Of a stretch of 64,000 nucleotides of DNA, positions 13,196 to 23,183 are shown piece after piece. A program made the translations under genes and the position numbers. Each line of letters opens with the position of its first letter. The first letter of the stretch is position 1. Under the pieces are notes generated by a model. The model worked only from the letters and a program-made list of their open reading frames with translations, did not search any database and was not told the origin of the DNA. Origin of the DNA: Neospora caninum Liverpool (Eukaryota > Apicomplexa > Conoidasida > Eucoccidiorida > Sarcocystidae); assembly GCF_000208865.1 (NCBI RefSeq), contig NC_018389.1:2159941-2223940 (forward strand), given 5' to 3'.

Positions 13196-13379
13196 GCGTG
13201 CGAGTTTGAGAGTTTAGGCTCACCTCATACTGTCAGCACTTTAGTGATCTTGTATTGGGTTTGCCTAAAATAGCTCGAACAGCACTGCACATAGTCCTCA
13301 TTGGGCTGGTGTCGTGTGTCGAGTCTCGTGGTCTTTGATCCGTCTCGTCTGCAACGCAAAAATCTGCTTCTTTTTCGCC

Positions 13380-15314
13380 ATGGAGGGAACACCTCCGTCC
13401 TATGTCTTTCCTGCCATCAGGCAGCAGCGTACTTCCTCGCAGGGCTGTGGGTATGAAGGGCGTGGAGTGCAAGCACCCGCTAAAATGACTCCACTACCCC
13501 TCTCCCCCCTAGAGGAAACCGCTATGTTTCTGTCAAGCGGCTGGCGTGCCCTAGTAAGCTGCTGTCAGCCGTTGCTCACGTCCCCCGACGTGAGCTCCTA
13601 CAGCCAGAAAGCGGATGTCCCGTCGTTTCTCGGCCGAGTCGACGAAGAGGAACTCTGTGTCCAAGCAGAAACCCGGACCAGCAACCGCGTCTCGTGTCCA
13701 CGCATCCCCCGTGGAGCCGAGGCCCTACCAGGAGCCCCAGCACTCCCCCATCTCCGTTGGACGCGAAGACACACGAGTGGCCAGTTCCACTCGCAACCTT
13801 CAGGAGACGCAGATGACCTACGGGGGGGTGCCTTATTCCTCGATCGACTCATTAAAGAGCAACAACATTGCTCGAGAGCGTACCAGAAGGAGTACCGGGT
13901 CACCCGTCCACGCAGCTGCCGTGGTCGAGTGTTCCCAGATAAAGCGCGACTCCTGTCTGATCTCCGGTGGGGACCTGCTGACGACACAGCGGTTGTTCCC
14001 TCGCTCATGGGTCGGGTCGACGACGAACTTGAAGCCGAAAGGATTGAGGACTGTACCCCCGTCTCGCGTCCACGCTCTCCACTTGGACTCCTGATGGAAC
14101 CACGAACCGCAGAGAATTGCAGGCACAGCTGCACAGTGAAGCCTAAGGCGACGACGGTTTCATCAGCATCAGCAGAAATCAACGACGAAACGGACAGTGC
14201 TTTCCCGCTCCTCGATGCAGCGGACGAAGAGGAGCGAAATTTCGGCAGAGACCTCGCGGACGCCCACTGCGTTACGACCCCTGCTACCACATGTGGAACA
14301 CCACCCGTAGCGGAAGCTGCAGGTACGGCAAGTGTCTATTCCGCGTCGACACCAGAGGCCGACGACTTCTTTGAAGGAGGCTTGGATATTCCCGACGAGA
14401 TGTCGCCAGGAGAGCGGGTGTCGGCGAGGGCAACCCCTCCCGGTGGTTCCCCCACAGATTGCTGTGGAGCGAGAACGGAAGAGATGATCTTCGGTCGACT
14501 TGCAGCACTCCACGCGAAGGAGCGGGAACTTAGCCTAAATCTGAGTCCGCTACAGGGGGGCACCACGGAGCCTGATCCGCAGCCTCTGGTGAAAGAGGTG
14601 AAGTTTGCACACGATGTCCTGAAGCCACCTAAAGTCATACTACCTCCTGATTGGTTGCCATTTGTCGCCCCAGATTTGTGTTGTCGTCGTCGACTTGCCG
14701 AAACCCTCAATATGCCAGCCAAAAATTTAACCATGGTCCCGCAGCCGCAGCTGTCATTCTACGACGCGGAGGTTGTGCAGAAGCGCTGCGTTGCCCCTGA
14801 TGGAAATTGTCAATTCCGTTCGGTCAGCTACGCCCTGCTTGGCACCGAGGAAGCGCACATTGAACTCCGTCGACAAGTGGCACAATATCTGAAGGACAAC
14901 TTCAGCCGACTTTCCTGGCTGATAAACCCGGACAGGTTGCAGGAAGAGGACTGGAGAATGGCTAAACTCGACAAGAAATATAAAGTTAGAGTTCCGTATA
15001 AGGGCTCCAGAAAATATCCCGTAGTGGACGCAGATGAACTCAAAAGGAACTGGGTTATCAGACTTGGAGACGTGAGATACCGGATTTGGGGAGACGAGTG
15101 CACTCTCGCAGTCATTGCTGAGATGTACAATATCTGTATCGTTGTTGAGCAACAGGAGCAGGACGGACGTCGTGCCACGCAGATGGGATCACATGCAATA
15201 GAGGTGATCAGACCTTACGATGTCTCGAGTGATTATCGCCTTCCAACAATATTCCTGATCTTCGAGATTCGGCAACAGCATTACAACGTTGTGGAGAGGG
15301 TGAAACGAAGGTGA
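13380..15314 (+). CDS. OTU-domain cysteine protease (deubiquitinase-like), 644 aa
   Basis: OTU proteases cleave ubiquitin or ubiquitin-like chains. The C-terminal half carries the fold: APDGNCQFRSVSYALLG with Asp474 and catalytic Cys477, WGDECTLAVIAEMYNI, and the closing QQHYNVVERV with catalytic His634. I chose ATG 13380 because of its GCCATGG context. The frame opens 22 codons earlier but without an ATG. The N-terminal 440 residues are disordered-looking, with four diverged repeats of 28-30 residues (about 83-112, 153-182, 209-236, 277-306) sharing the pattern F/L-L-G/D-R-V...E/D-E...RPR...G. No signal peptide or membrane segment is obvious. The gene reads as a single coding exon. It is flanked by two 888-bp direct repeats. 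The substrate and OTU subfamily cannot be told from sequence alone. Confidence 0.92.
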   Translation: MEGTPPSYVFPAIRQQRTSSQGCGYEGRGVQAPAKMTPLPLSPLEETAMFLSSGWRALVSCCQPLLTSPDVSSYSQKADVPSFLGRVDEEELCVQAETRTSNRVSCPRIPRGAEALPGAPALPHLRWTRRHTSGQFHSQPSGDADDLRGGALFLDRLIKEQQHCSRAYQKEYRVTRPRSCRGRVFPDKARLLSDLRWGPADDTAVVPSLMGRVDDELEAERIEDCTPVSRPRSPLGLLMEPRTAENCRHSCTVKPKATTVSSASAEINDETDSAFPLLDAADEEERNFGRDLADAHCVTTPATTCGTPPVAEAAGTASVYSASTPEADDFFEGGLDIPDEMSPGERVSARATPPGGSPTDCCGARTEEMIFGRLAALHAKERELSLNLSPLQGGTTEPDPQPLVKEVKFAHDVLKPPKVILPPDWLPFVAPDLCCRRRLAETLNMPAKNLTMVPQPQLSFYDAEVVQKRCVAPDGNCQFRSVSYALLGTEEAHIELRRQVAQYLKDNFSRLSWLINPDRLQEEDWRMAKLDKKYKVRVPYKGSRKYPVVDADELKRNWVIRLGDVRYRIWGDECTLAVIAEMYNICIVVEQQEQDGRRATQMGSHAIEVIRPYDVSSDYRLPTIFLIFEIRQQHYNVVERVKRR

Positions 15315-15861
15315 AAATGCGCCAGTCACCAGAAACCAACAACCTCCAGCAAACCAGAAATCACGTCCTCAAAGCTCATAGGCCATTGCCAACAATTGGC
15401 CACACGACATGGTCAAGCACTGCTTCGTTCTGTCTTCCCTGTCTTCTGGCCAATGCCTCTTCGCTGGTGCTTTTATCTTCATCAGAGCACCCCGAATCTC
15501 ACTCTACTACCCCGACAAGAAAGAGTTGCTCTTCCTCAGTCGTGACATATCCTCCTCGTCCATACCGTATAGCATCAGCATTTTCTACGAGGGCATAGCG
15601 CGGGCTGGCCCAACGACCGCACGGCTCCAACACCCCTCTTCGACCCTTTCGCAAGGCGGCCTCCAACGTCAACCTCCCTCTTTGTCTAACCGACAGTCGG
15701 GAGGCCTCTCCGTCAGTACCACTGGCGGAGCGTCCTCCCGACTGTCTCCCCTGCTGCCAGCCATGTCGTGCGGCAAGCCCACCAAGTAGACTCCGCACTC
15801 AACCCCGTGTTCCACTCTTTCGCGAGGCGACGTCCTCCGTCGACCTGCGTGTGTGAACCCC
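15315..15861 (+). other. OTU 3' flank with possible decayed OTU-like tail (open frame 15409-15789)
   Basis: This stretch probably includes the OTU 3' UTR. A 126-codon plus-strand frame at 15409-15789 has no ATG in good context. It contains APRISLYYPDKKELLF followed by PYSISIFYEGI, which resembles the last strands of OTU domains (hydrophobic-Y-x-P ... hydrophobic-I-x-Y-x-G), but the catalytic HY step is absent (GPTT instead). It may be a remnant of a second OTU copy or chance. There is no evidence it is translated. Confidence 0.25.
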
Positions 15862-16749
15862 TGTGCCATAGCACTGGTTCTCTCCATTGTCCCCACACTT
15901 GGAGAGAAGCTGGCTTGTGGTCCTGGGTATTTTTGCTTGCGTTGTGTTATGTACCGGTACGGACTGTCTCAAGGTACTTCTCTTCGTCTCCCCCAAAGAA
16001 GGAGAGAAGGTACTGTGAATGTGTTGAGGCAAGTAGATACCTCATAAATCTTCTTTCCGTGTGAGAAAGCTGGCGCCATGTTGACGCCTAGCAAAAACAA
16101 AGCGGCCCAACCAACCTCGGAAGATGCCGGCGCGCTATGTGGTATCACGCGCAACTATTGCCGAACACTGCGTTAGCGCCTGCTCTTCACGATATCCCGT
16201 CATTCTTGTCATCCGTTTAAACACCAGCCAGCTTGAGTGCCTAATTTGACAGTCATCGGCCGCTTTTCTGACCCAGTCTCGAACCCAGATACCACATAGG
16301 CAGCATCTGATTCTCTACGTTAGCGGCACAGGTTCTGTAACCGTCTGCATTACACAGCGGTCGGTGAAGGCGGCCGTTAGAAAGCTAGTCCTGCCTGCAT
16401 ACAGTGCCCTTCAAGGAACGTGTAGAACTCAGCATTCCAAACACAAAAGAAAATGAAAGCAAGCAAACGAGTGAGCACCCGCTTGCACGACCGAGCCAAA
16501 CTGACGAGCAGACACAATAGGATGAAAGCCACAGCGGATGTGCAAGAAGCAGCTCGCTATCGACGGGAGTGATCCTACGGGAAGCCAAGGATTCCGGCGT
16601 CTGAACATGAGACAAGTCAACCCAACTTCCTGGCGTCGATGACTGTCTGTGTCGCTCGACATTATCTACTGAATCGTACGTACATTTTGATATCCGTAAG
16701 GCTACCACAACAGCATGCCGTACACGTCGAGCTGGTAGCATCCGTCTTA
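15862..16749 (+). repeat. 888-bp direct repeat, copy B (downstream of OTU gene)
   Basis: Partner of 10664-11551, with the same orientation, length and ends. Differences seen by eye include the start region (CATAGC against CACAGC), CCTGGG against CTTGGA, TTTCCG against TTTCTG, CGATGA against CGACGA, and two near the right end. Such low divergence implies a recent duplication or ongoing gene conversion. Confidence 0.93.
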
Positions 16750-18296
16750 CCGCAGTGATGGCCCAGTCAATACTGAGGTTCATACCAGCGGAGAGTCGCA
16801 TGCTACCCCATCGCCCCAGCCGCTACCTCTGCAATTTCGGAGAAAAGGACCTTCCCGCGCCAGCGTTGATCGTATAGAACGGAAGTAAAAGGAGAGAAAT
16901 GCTGGCCCATACCCTCCCACGCCAATCGACCCTCTGAAGGATGGCAACTCAACCGCTTTTAAGTAGACCGTACTTTCTCTTGAAAGCAACCCTCAGAAGT
17001 GGGATGCGTAACGCCGTTTGGCTTAAACTGGTGACCTCCAAAGAGATTAACAGGCGGCTTTTGATTATATGTTGACTGCGTGCAAGAGAAGAGTCACTGC
17101 ATGCAGCGACGCACTAGGTGACAGCCGACGGTCTGTTTTGCTGCCGTGCTGTTTTGCGCAATCCCCTGGGTGGTCAAGCGTGGGGCAGAGCACAGTTGTC
17201 TGAGGCCGCCCTCCCCACCAGCGCACCAGGTGTGGGCTTTCCAGGGACGCTTAGCAACTGAAGCGGGAAGAAATACGAAGATCCGTGAACGGTTGAAGAG
17301 GCGGCGTGCCCGCATGGGCGGTCGAACGGCAATTCCTGGGGAAATCCACGACAGCCATCAGAGAAAATGATGGAGCGAAAGTGTTAGGTCCGCGATTCGT
17401 TTCTTCCCTAACCCTTCTCTCTCCTCTGTAAGTGAATAAAAACACGTGTCCTTCTTCTTTCAACACGCGGGTGTTAAGCGCAGAGCAACAGCGAGAGCGT
17501 GTCGGTAGCCTGGTATTGAAAAAAGGTGTTTTCAGGACGGGAAAAAGGAATACCAGCTGGCAATCCGGTGCGGGCTTCATCGATTTCACTTTTTCCCTGC
17601 TTCAGTGCACTCTCCAAACTCGATATTCCAGGGGGAAGTGTTGGGTAATGTTGTGCTCTCTTGCCGCTTCAATTTTCCATTTTCACGGGCCCTCGTTCGT
17701 CAGTCCATACCGCACGCCAAAAAGTCAAGTCACCAGTATGCATTGTGATTCCACTGCAGCGAGTATTTGCTGTGATATAATTGAGGCTGCTGTGGTTTTA
17801 GGAAGAATGACAGGCAGGCATGGCCGCGCCGAATTGAAGAGCAAACCCAATACTCTGCCAGATCTGGAGGGGGATTACCGTGCATCTGCGGCACACTCTT
17901 AAGTGGAACTGCCCCCAGGAAACTGTGTTCACTTTATGTCGTCTCCCGTTGCAACGTCTGTGCTGACCGGACATCCACCAGAAATAACCGTCAGTGCTGG
18001 AGCCATCTTGTGCATAATTGGCGTCGTAAAGGTTTCTGTACCGATTTTGTTCCGTCAATATGGGAACAGGAACATCTAGTCACCGTACAGTTCCAATCGT
18101 TCAGTATGTCTTGCTCCGATTCTTTACTCCATTCTTTGCAGGTGGGCTTCCCGTAATGGATCACGTTACATCGTCGCCCACATGTACAGTAGGTGATAAT
18201 CGACGTGTGTGTGCGATTTGTGTAGCAGGGTGCGCCATAATCGCCGTCATCCTTTTTCTCTTCGGACCTGCCGACTTCCGTACCTGTTTCTCCAAG
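16750..18296. other. Upstream region of eS6, no gene recognised
   Basis: No conserved protein block is visible. The right end must contain the eS6 promoter and 5' UTR. A pyrimidine-rich stretch ending TTTGCAG near 18141 could be the 3' splice site of a 5' UTR intron. This is inference only; the matching donor was not identified. Confidence 0.4.
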
Positions 18297-19082
18297 ATGA
18301 AGCTCAATCTTGCAAATCCCCAGGCGGGGATGCAGAAGACCGTCGAAGTCGACGACGAGAAGAAGTTGTTGCCGTTTTTCGAAAAACGTATGGGCACTGA
18401 AGTTGCAGGTGACAGCATCGGTGATGAGTTCAAGGGCTACATCTTCCGTATTTCTGGCGGCAATGACAAGCAAGGATTTCCCATGATGCAGGGCGTCTTG
18501 GTGAACCATCGTGTCCGACTGCTGTTCCGCAAAGGGATGAAGTGCTACAGGCAGCGGAGGACCGGTGAGAAGAAGCGCAAGAGCGTGAGGGGTTCCATCG
18601 TTGGCCCTGATCTTGCTGTCCTCAACCTTGTGCTGGTGAAGAAGGGACCGGAAGCGATCCCCGGCCTGACCGATGCGGAGCGCCCTCGGCGATTGGGACC
18701 GAAGCGCGCGAACAACATTCGCAAGTTGTTCAACTTGTCGAAGGATCAAGATGTGAGGAAATACGTCGTTCGTCGACAAATTGAGGGAAAGAAGAAGACA
18801 AAGGCACCCAAGATTCAGCGCCTCATTACAAAGACGCGCGTGCAGCGCAAGAGGGCATACTTGGCCAAGCAGCGCCGAAGTGTCATCAAGAGCCGTGAAG
18901 AGGCAAAGGCGTACAAGGATGTGCTTTCTGCTTACAAGCATGAGCTCAGAAAGAAGCGTGCGGATGTTGTTGCAAAAAAGAAGGCACAGACTGCGACCGT
19001 TGCGGCACCCGTAGCCAAACCCGCAGTAGTGAAAAAGGACGTCAAGGCAAAGGCAGCTACAGCGAAGAAGGGCGGCAAGTAA
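18297..19082 (+). CDS. RPS6: 40S ribosomal protein S6 (eS6), 261 aa
   Basis: eS6 is a structural protein of the small ribosomal subunit. The protein starts [20 protein letters not shown], the near-universal eS6 start, so ATG 18297 (AAG ATG A context) is chosen although the frame opens 79 codons earlier. Family blocks follow in order: [80 protein letters not shown] and a basic helix [20 protein letters not shown]. The tail is lysine/alanine-rich ([10 protein letters not shown]) and lacks the serine cluster phosphorylated by S6 kinase in animals and yeast. Length is close to the family's usual 230-260 residues. It reads as a single coding exon. Confidence 0.97.
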   Translation: MKLNLANPQAGMQKTVEVDDEKKLLPFFEKRMGTEVAGDSIGDEFKGYIFRISGGNDKQGFPMMQGVLVNHRVRLLFRKGMKCYRQRRTGEKKRKSVRGSIVGPDLAVLNLVLVKKGPEAIPGLTDAERPRRLGPKRANNIRKLFNLSKDQDVRKYVVRRQIEGKKKTKAPKIQRLITKTRVQRKRAYLAKQRRSVIKSREEAKAYKDVLSAYKHELRKKRADVVAKKKAQTATVAAPVAKPAVVKKDVKAKAATAKKGGK

Positions 19083-22000
19083 AGCTGGGTGAGATAGCCC
19101 TTCGGGGATTATTCTGGTGCGCCACCCCACAGGCGTGTATATTCCTGCTTCCTGAAAATGTTTCTGCGGATCTCGCTTTTGACGGGGGAGCAAGGAGGGG
19201 CTGTGTGGTGATCGGATACCTGATGTAGCGGGAACCGGTATCTTAGATATCTGTTGCTTACTTGCCGTACTCTCGACTGTCTGCGTGTCTGCTATCAGAC
19301 CCTGCCCTTGTTCCACCCACGTATAACTGTGGACAGCATAGCGTGTATTCCCCCTCTCGTAGAAGGTTATTCTCGGAGGGCCGAATAGCGGTCAGTGTCG
19401 GCGTGGCGTTATAGGGAAGCCTAAGTAGGCATTTGATGCTGCACTTGACCACTTCCTGATCTCCTTGGTAGTCAGGATGAGGCTACAACTGTTGTCCAGC
19501 CACTCACTGCCTTCAGCCCGGATGAGAGCCTGGGGGGACTCAATGCACGAGACACACTAGCAGTTTCAGTAATACGGTGCATCAAGACTGCATCACTTTT
19601 ATTTTGTACACCATTTACTGTGAACGACGTTGAGCTCACTCGAGTGTCAGCCCAGTAGCACAATCCAAAGGAAGGAGCTTCGAACTGCCCAGTTGTACAA
19701 CAATAGCGGGATTTCATTTGCCTTCTACTTTCCGTGATAAATATGAGCATCCCGCTGGCATTGGTGGCTTTTAGCGGATGACACGAGAATGCATACGATC
19801 CAACACATGGCATGCTTCTCCATCAGCACAGAGGGACAATGCAGCGGAGATTACGGTCCTAAAGGGCTCTGGGTTGATCGTCTTTCTGCTGGCTTATAAT
19901 GCAGGGCTGGAGCCATTCCGATGGATGCTACCCAGTGGCATAAAACAATCAGATAGACAAGCGCCCCATGATTTCCTCGCTGTTGGCTGTTTGGAGGTGG
20001 TGTCCTATAAAGCTATTGTGAGGGGGCGGGGGTAAAAGATGCGACTTCTTTTGCAACTGTCTTCTCCGCGACATTTCTATCCTTCATGTCGCCGCCCCTC
20101 ATTGTTTTTGTTAGGTTGAAAAGGTGGTTTCAGCTTGCTCAGGTGACACTGCAAATGAGACATCGCCGGAGTGGCAACTCCAATACTGCCTTAGATATCC
20201 CGCCAGTGCAGAGGAAAGAGGCAGCACTGGCATTTAATTGCCCGTATATGCACACAATAAAGCCAGCAATTGATTAATCAGTGCGTAGCTCCGGAGCGGA
20301 ACGCGTGTTGCCCGACCTGACAGAGCGTCGCAACCAGACTACAATGTCAGTCGGTCCCCCTTTTTCTGGGGAGTAGATACTACGAGTTTATTGGTGAGGA
20401 TCTTGAATGTCCTTGTTCACCGAATCCAAGAAGTAGCAGAAGGATGGGAATTGGTATGTTGCAGGTTACTCCCTCTTTCGTAACGTTTGTGTACTTATAT
20501 GTCGCGCTCATGTCTTAATATCTGGGCCAGTAGATTATGATCACGTAGTGGAACAAGGAGATTTGTTTTACATCAACACTGGGTAATGCGAATACCACCG
20601 TAGAGAGTAGCAAGTCATAAATGCCCATACGCCCCCCCCCCCCACCCCGCCTATCCCCTGCCGTCGCGTTACTAACAACAACGGATCCAGTGGATTCACT
20701 ATCCGACCCTCAAGGTAATCCACCTTTTTTTCACACAACTAAGGGACGTGGGATGAACACTATCGCGCTTTTCTTGGCAAGGGCCTCTCTCTCGCTATCT
20801 AGAGCGGACCGCAGTTTTTTTAGGCCAATAACAAAGGAGGAGGGTATATGTGGAAATGAAAAAGAAATTGCTGAACAAGAGGTGAGGTAGTGTATGCGAG
20901 GCGTCTTTCCTGTTAACGTTCGAATGGTTCATTAGTGCACTTTTCGTGTTGTGGTATCAAGTACGTTTGTCTTAACACGTCTACTCTGCACTGCTTTGTC
21001 GCCGTGAGGTGTTTGTTTCGTGAGGGTTGTCGCAGCCCCTTTGGTCCACAATCAGGTGCTCTGAGGTCCAATCACCAGGATAAGGAATCGTTAATCTCAT
21101 TCGGGGGCACATTGGTGCCGGCCTCCGTCCCTCCCTTTGCTGGGTGATTCTGAGCCTCGTCGAGGCGACAATCACCTGAACGAACAACTGAAGAAGGGGG
21201 ATCGCTACGCTCGATCGGTTTCCAGAGCGATGCCTAGAAGGTAATTGTGCTGATGACGGCAGCGGGGCACCCACATATTATTCGGTGGTGGAGAATTGCT
21301 ATTGTTTTTTTTTTTGAGTCTGTTAGGGTTTATTTGGTATGTCGGTGGTGCTACGGCCTCTGGAGTTGTCGAATGACTCACGTGAGTTGCACGGACAGTG
21401 CTTGCTGCCATGTGCGGCGATCGGGACAACATTTCGGAGCGTGAGAGAATGTGGTCAGGAAGCGGGTACTTTACAACAGTGTGGCAGCTGTGGCATAGAC
21501 ACGCGTTTTCTTCGATCCTAAGTTAACGGAGCCCGTAAGGTCCTTTGGAGGTTTCATCGTACCGGTGGTGTTCTCATCTAGAGGCGGACCGTCTTTTCGA
21601 CGAATCGTGGTAATATCGATTTAGCCGGTTTAGTCATGCTTCATGAACGCTTGTTAGTCTGGTCACCCGATCCTCGAATCGAATCCATGGATTGATTGTA
21701 ACCAACTACTAGCGCTTTACTGCATCGTTTTTTGATCGGAGGAAAGAGGGTTTTCTTAGTAAATTGGGTTTTATGACCGGCCGGGTAATTGTGAGACCTA
21801 CGAGAGCAGGCAATTGGGGATCACACGATTCGGTCGATTCCGGAAACATACCAGCCCACTGAAGATGATTGTCTAGCTGTGTGGACGGTCAGCTTGCGTT
21901 CCTAGTCCCGTTTCAGAGAGTTGGTGTGGCGTAGCAGCCAACAACGAATATCCTAACATCACCTGCACTATTTTGTAGGTCAGTCGTTCTGGAAAGGCGG

Positions 22001-22620
22001 GGGCTGGTACTGCGGAGTGTTTACCGTGTCCTGCAAGCATCCTGCCTCGAGAGTGTAGCTATGTTTTTCTGTAGCACCCTGCTCCCTTAACTAGGATACT
22101 ACAGGTTTAGCCCGTGGGCACACGAGCAACTAGAAAGCCATCGAGACTGCATTATGTACTATGAAAAAAGGGAGAATGGCGCATGCTTGAAACGTTTCCG
22201 AGTGTGTCCGCATCGTAGGACTCGCAGTCTGCATTGATGGTGTCAACGCTGTTCACAGAACACCGGATGATATTGGCCAGAATTCCTGGCTCTATCGCCA
22301 GGACACCAATAAAGCGCCCGTCGTTGTTGTACAATTCCTGTCATATTGTGTGTTTTCCTCGACCTGTACAGGTGAAAGCAAGTGGTGTCCGCTTCCCGAG
22401 CTGCACCAAAACCTGATCATGTCGCTGGTCGAGGGGGCTCCACTGCAAGTAAACTGCAGTGGCCTCAGAAGTCGTGAAGATGCGTGATTGCTTTTCTGCC
22501 TCATGTCCACCAATGAAAATGGGGACGGTGACCGTGCGAGTGATACAGCAGAAGGCTTCAGCTGCATTCTCCACTGTCATAACAAAAAACGCGTTAGTGG
22601 GAAACAGTTCTGCCTAGCAA
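19083..22620. other. 3.5 kb intergenic region, no gene recognised
   Basis: The left end is the eS6 3' UTR. Nothing conserved is seen on either strand. A 12-nt C run lies at 20632-20643 and a T run near 21304. Minus-strand open frames at 22341-22580 (ATG at 22580) and 22152-22334 read as plausible protein but in different frames, with only a 26-bp gap between candidate splice sites, so I do not call a gene. Confidence 0.45.
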
Positions 22621-23183
22621 ATGGCATCCTCGGTAGTCGTCCCTTATACCGCGTCCATCCGTGAGCAGCCTCAGCCAAGCCCGCCGCGACCATTTGATCG
22701 CTTCCTTCCACTGATGACTAAGCGACGCAAGTCTCAGGACCCCGTCTCTTATCAGCACGCTCTGTGGCACGGTCGCCAGGCGACAGCCAGCTACGGGGTA
22801 GACAAGCGAGTACGTACGAAGTTCGCGCGCGCGAACGCGCTTTCGCCCGTAGTAGCCAGCCACGCTCCCCCCTCTCAGCCGGCAACGTACGTATACTCCC
22901 GGAGCGTCTCCCCCAGCGGATCCGATCAGCCAGGCCAGTGACAAGCGTTAAAGTAGCCTGATGGTTCATGGCGTGGACGCATCATTTCATTTATCCTTTC
23001 AGCAGGTACTCTTCTTCGAACGGAATCTCCGTCAACCGTCTGCCGATCGGCAACTGCGTCCGTTGGTTGCTTGGCGTTTTCACAAAAGTGAAGGACTTCG
23101 GATCGGAAATTGCGCTCCCTGTTTATTGTTGTGACTGGTACAAGTTTCCTCTTGCAATCGCTGAGGTACGCGTAGTTTCTTAA
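22621..23183 (+). CDS. Possible two-exon gene, unknown function
   Basis: Not recognised. A GC-rich open frame begins at ATG 22621 in good context (AAATGG) and reaches a strong donor GTACGT at 22887. The next exon starts at 23003 after TTATCCTTTCAG, and the phase agrees (2 then 1 nt). It reads RYSSSNGISVNRLPIGNC and on through a hydrophobic, cysteine-containing stretch, then either stops at 23183 or splices at GTACGC (23166). The simple two-exon model gives 148 residues. The N-terminal part is proline- and basic-rich, with no signal peptide. Possible further exon-like blocks lie near 23368-23431 and after 23577, but their phases do not join cleanly. Translation is unproven. Confidence 0.35.

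Noticed and set aside
10664..16749. The paired 888-bp repeats as LTRs of a retrotransposon carrying OTU
   Set aside because: Repeat ends are TGTG...CTTA rather than TG...CA, no target-site duplication is seen, and no reverse transcriptase, integrase, primer-binding site or polypurine tract is found between them.
18060..18296. N-terminal extension of eS6 from the frame opening at 18060
   Set aside because: eS6 begins MKLN in essentially all eukaryotes. The upstream 79 codons look like 5' UTR and contain a likely splice acceptor.
22152..22580. Minus-strand gene starting at ATG 22580
   Set aside because: Two protein-like frames lie in different phases and could be joined only through a 26-bp intron, too short to be credible. 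No known domain.
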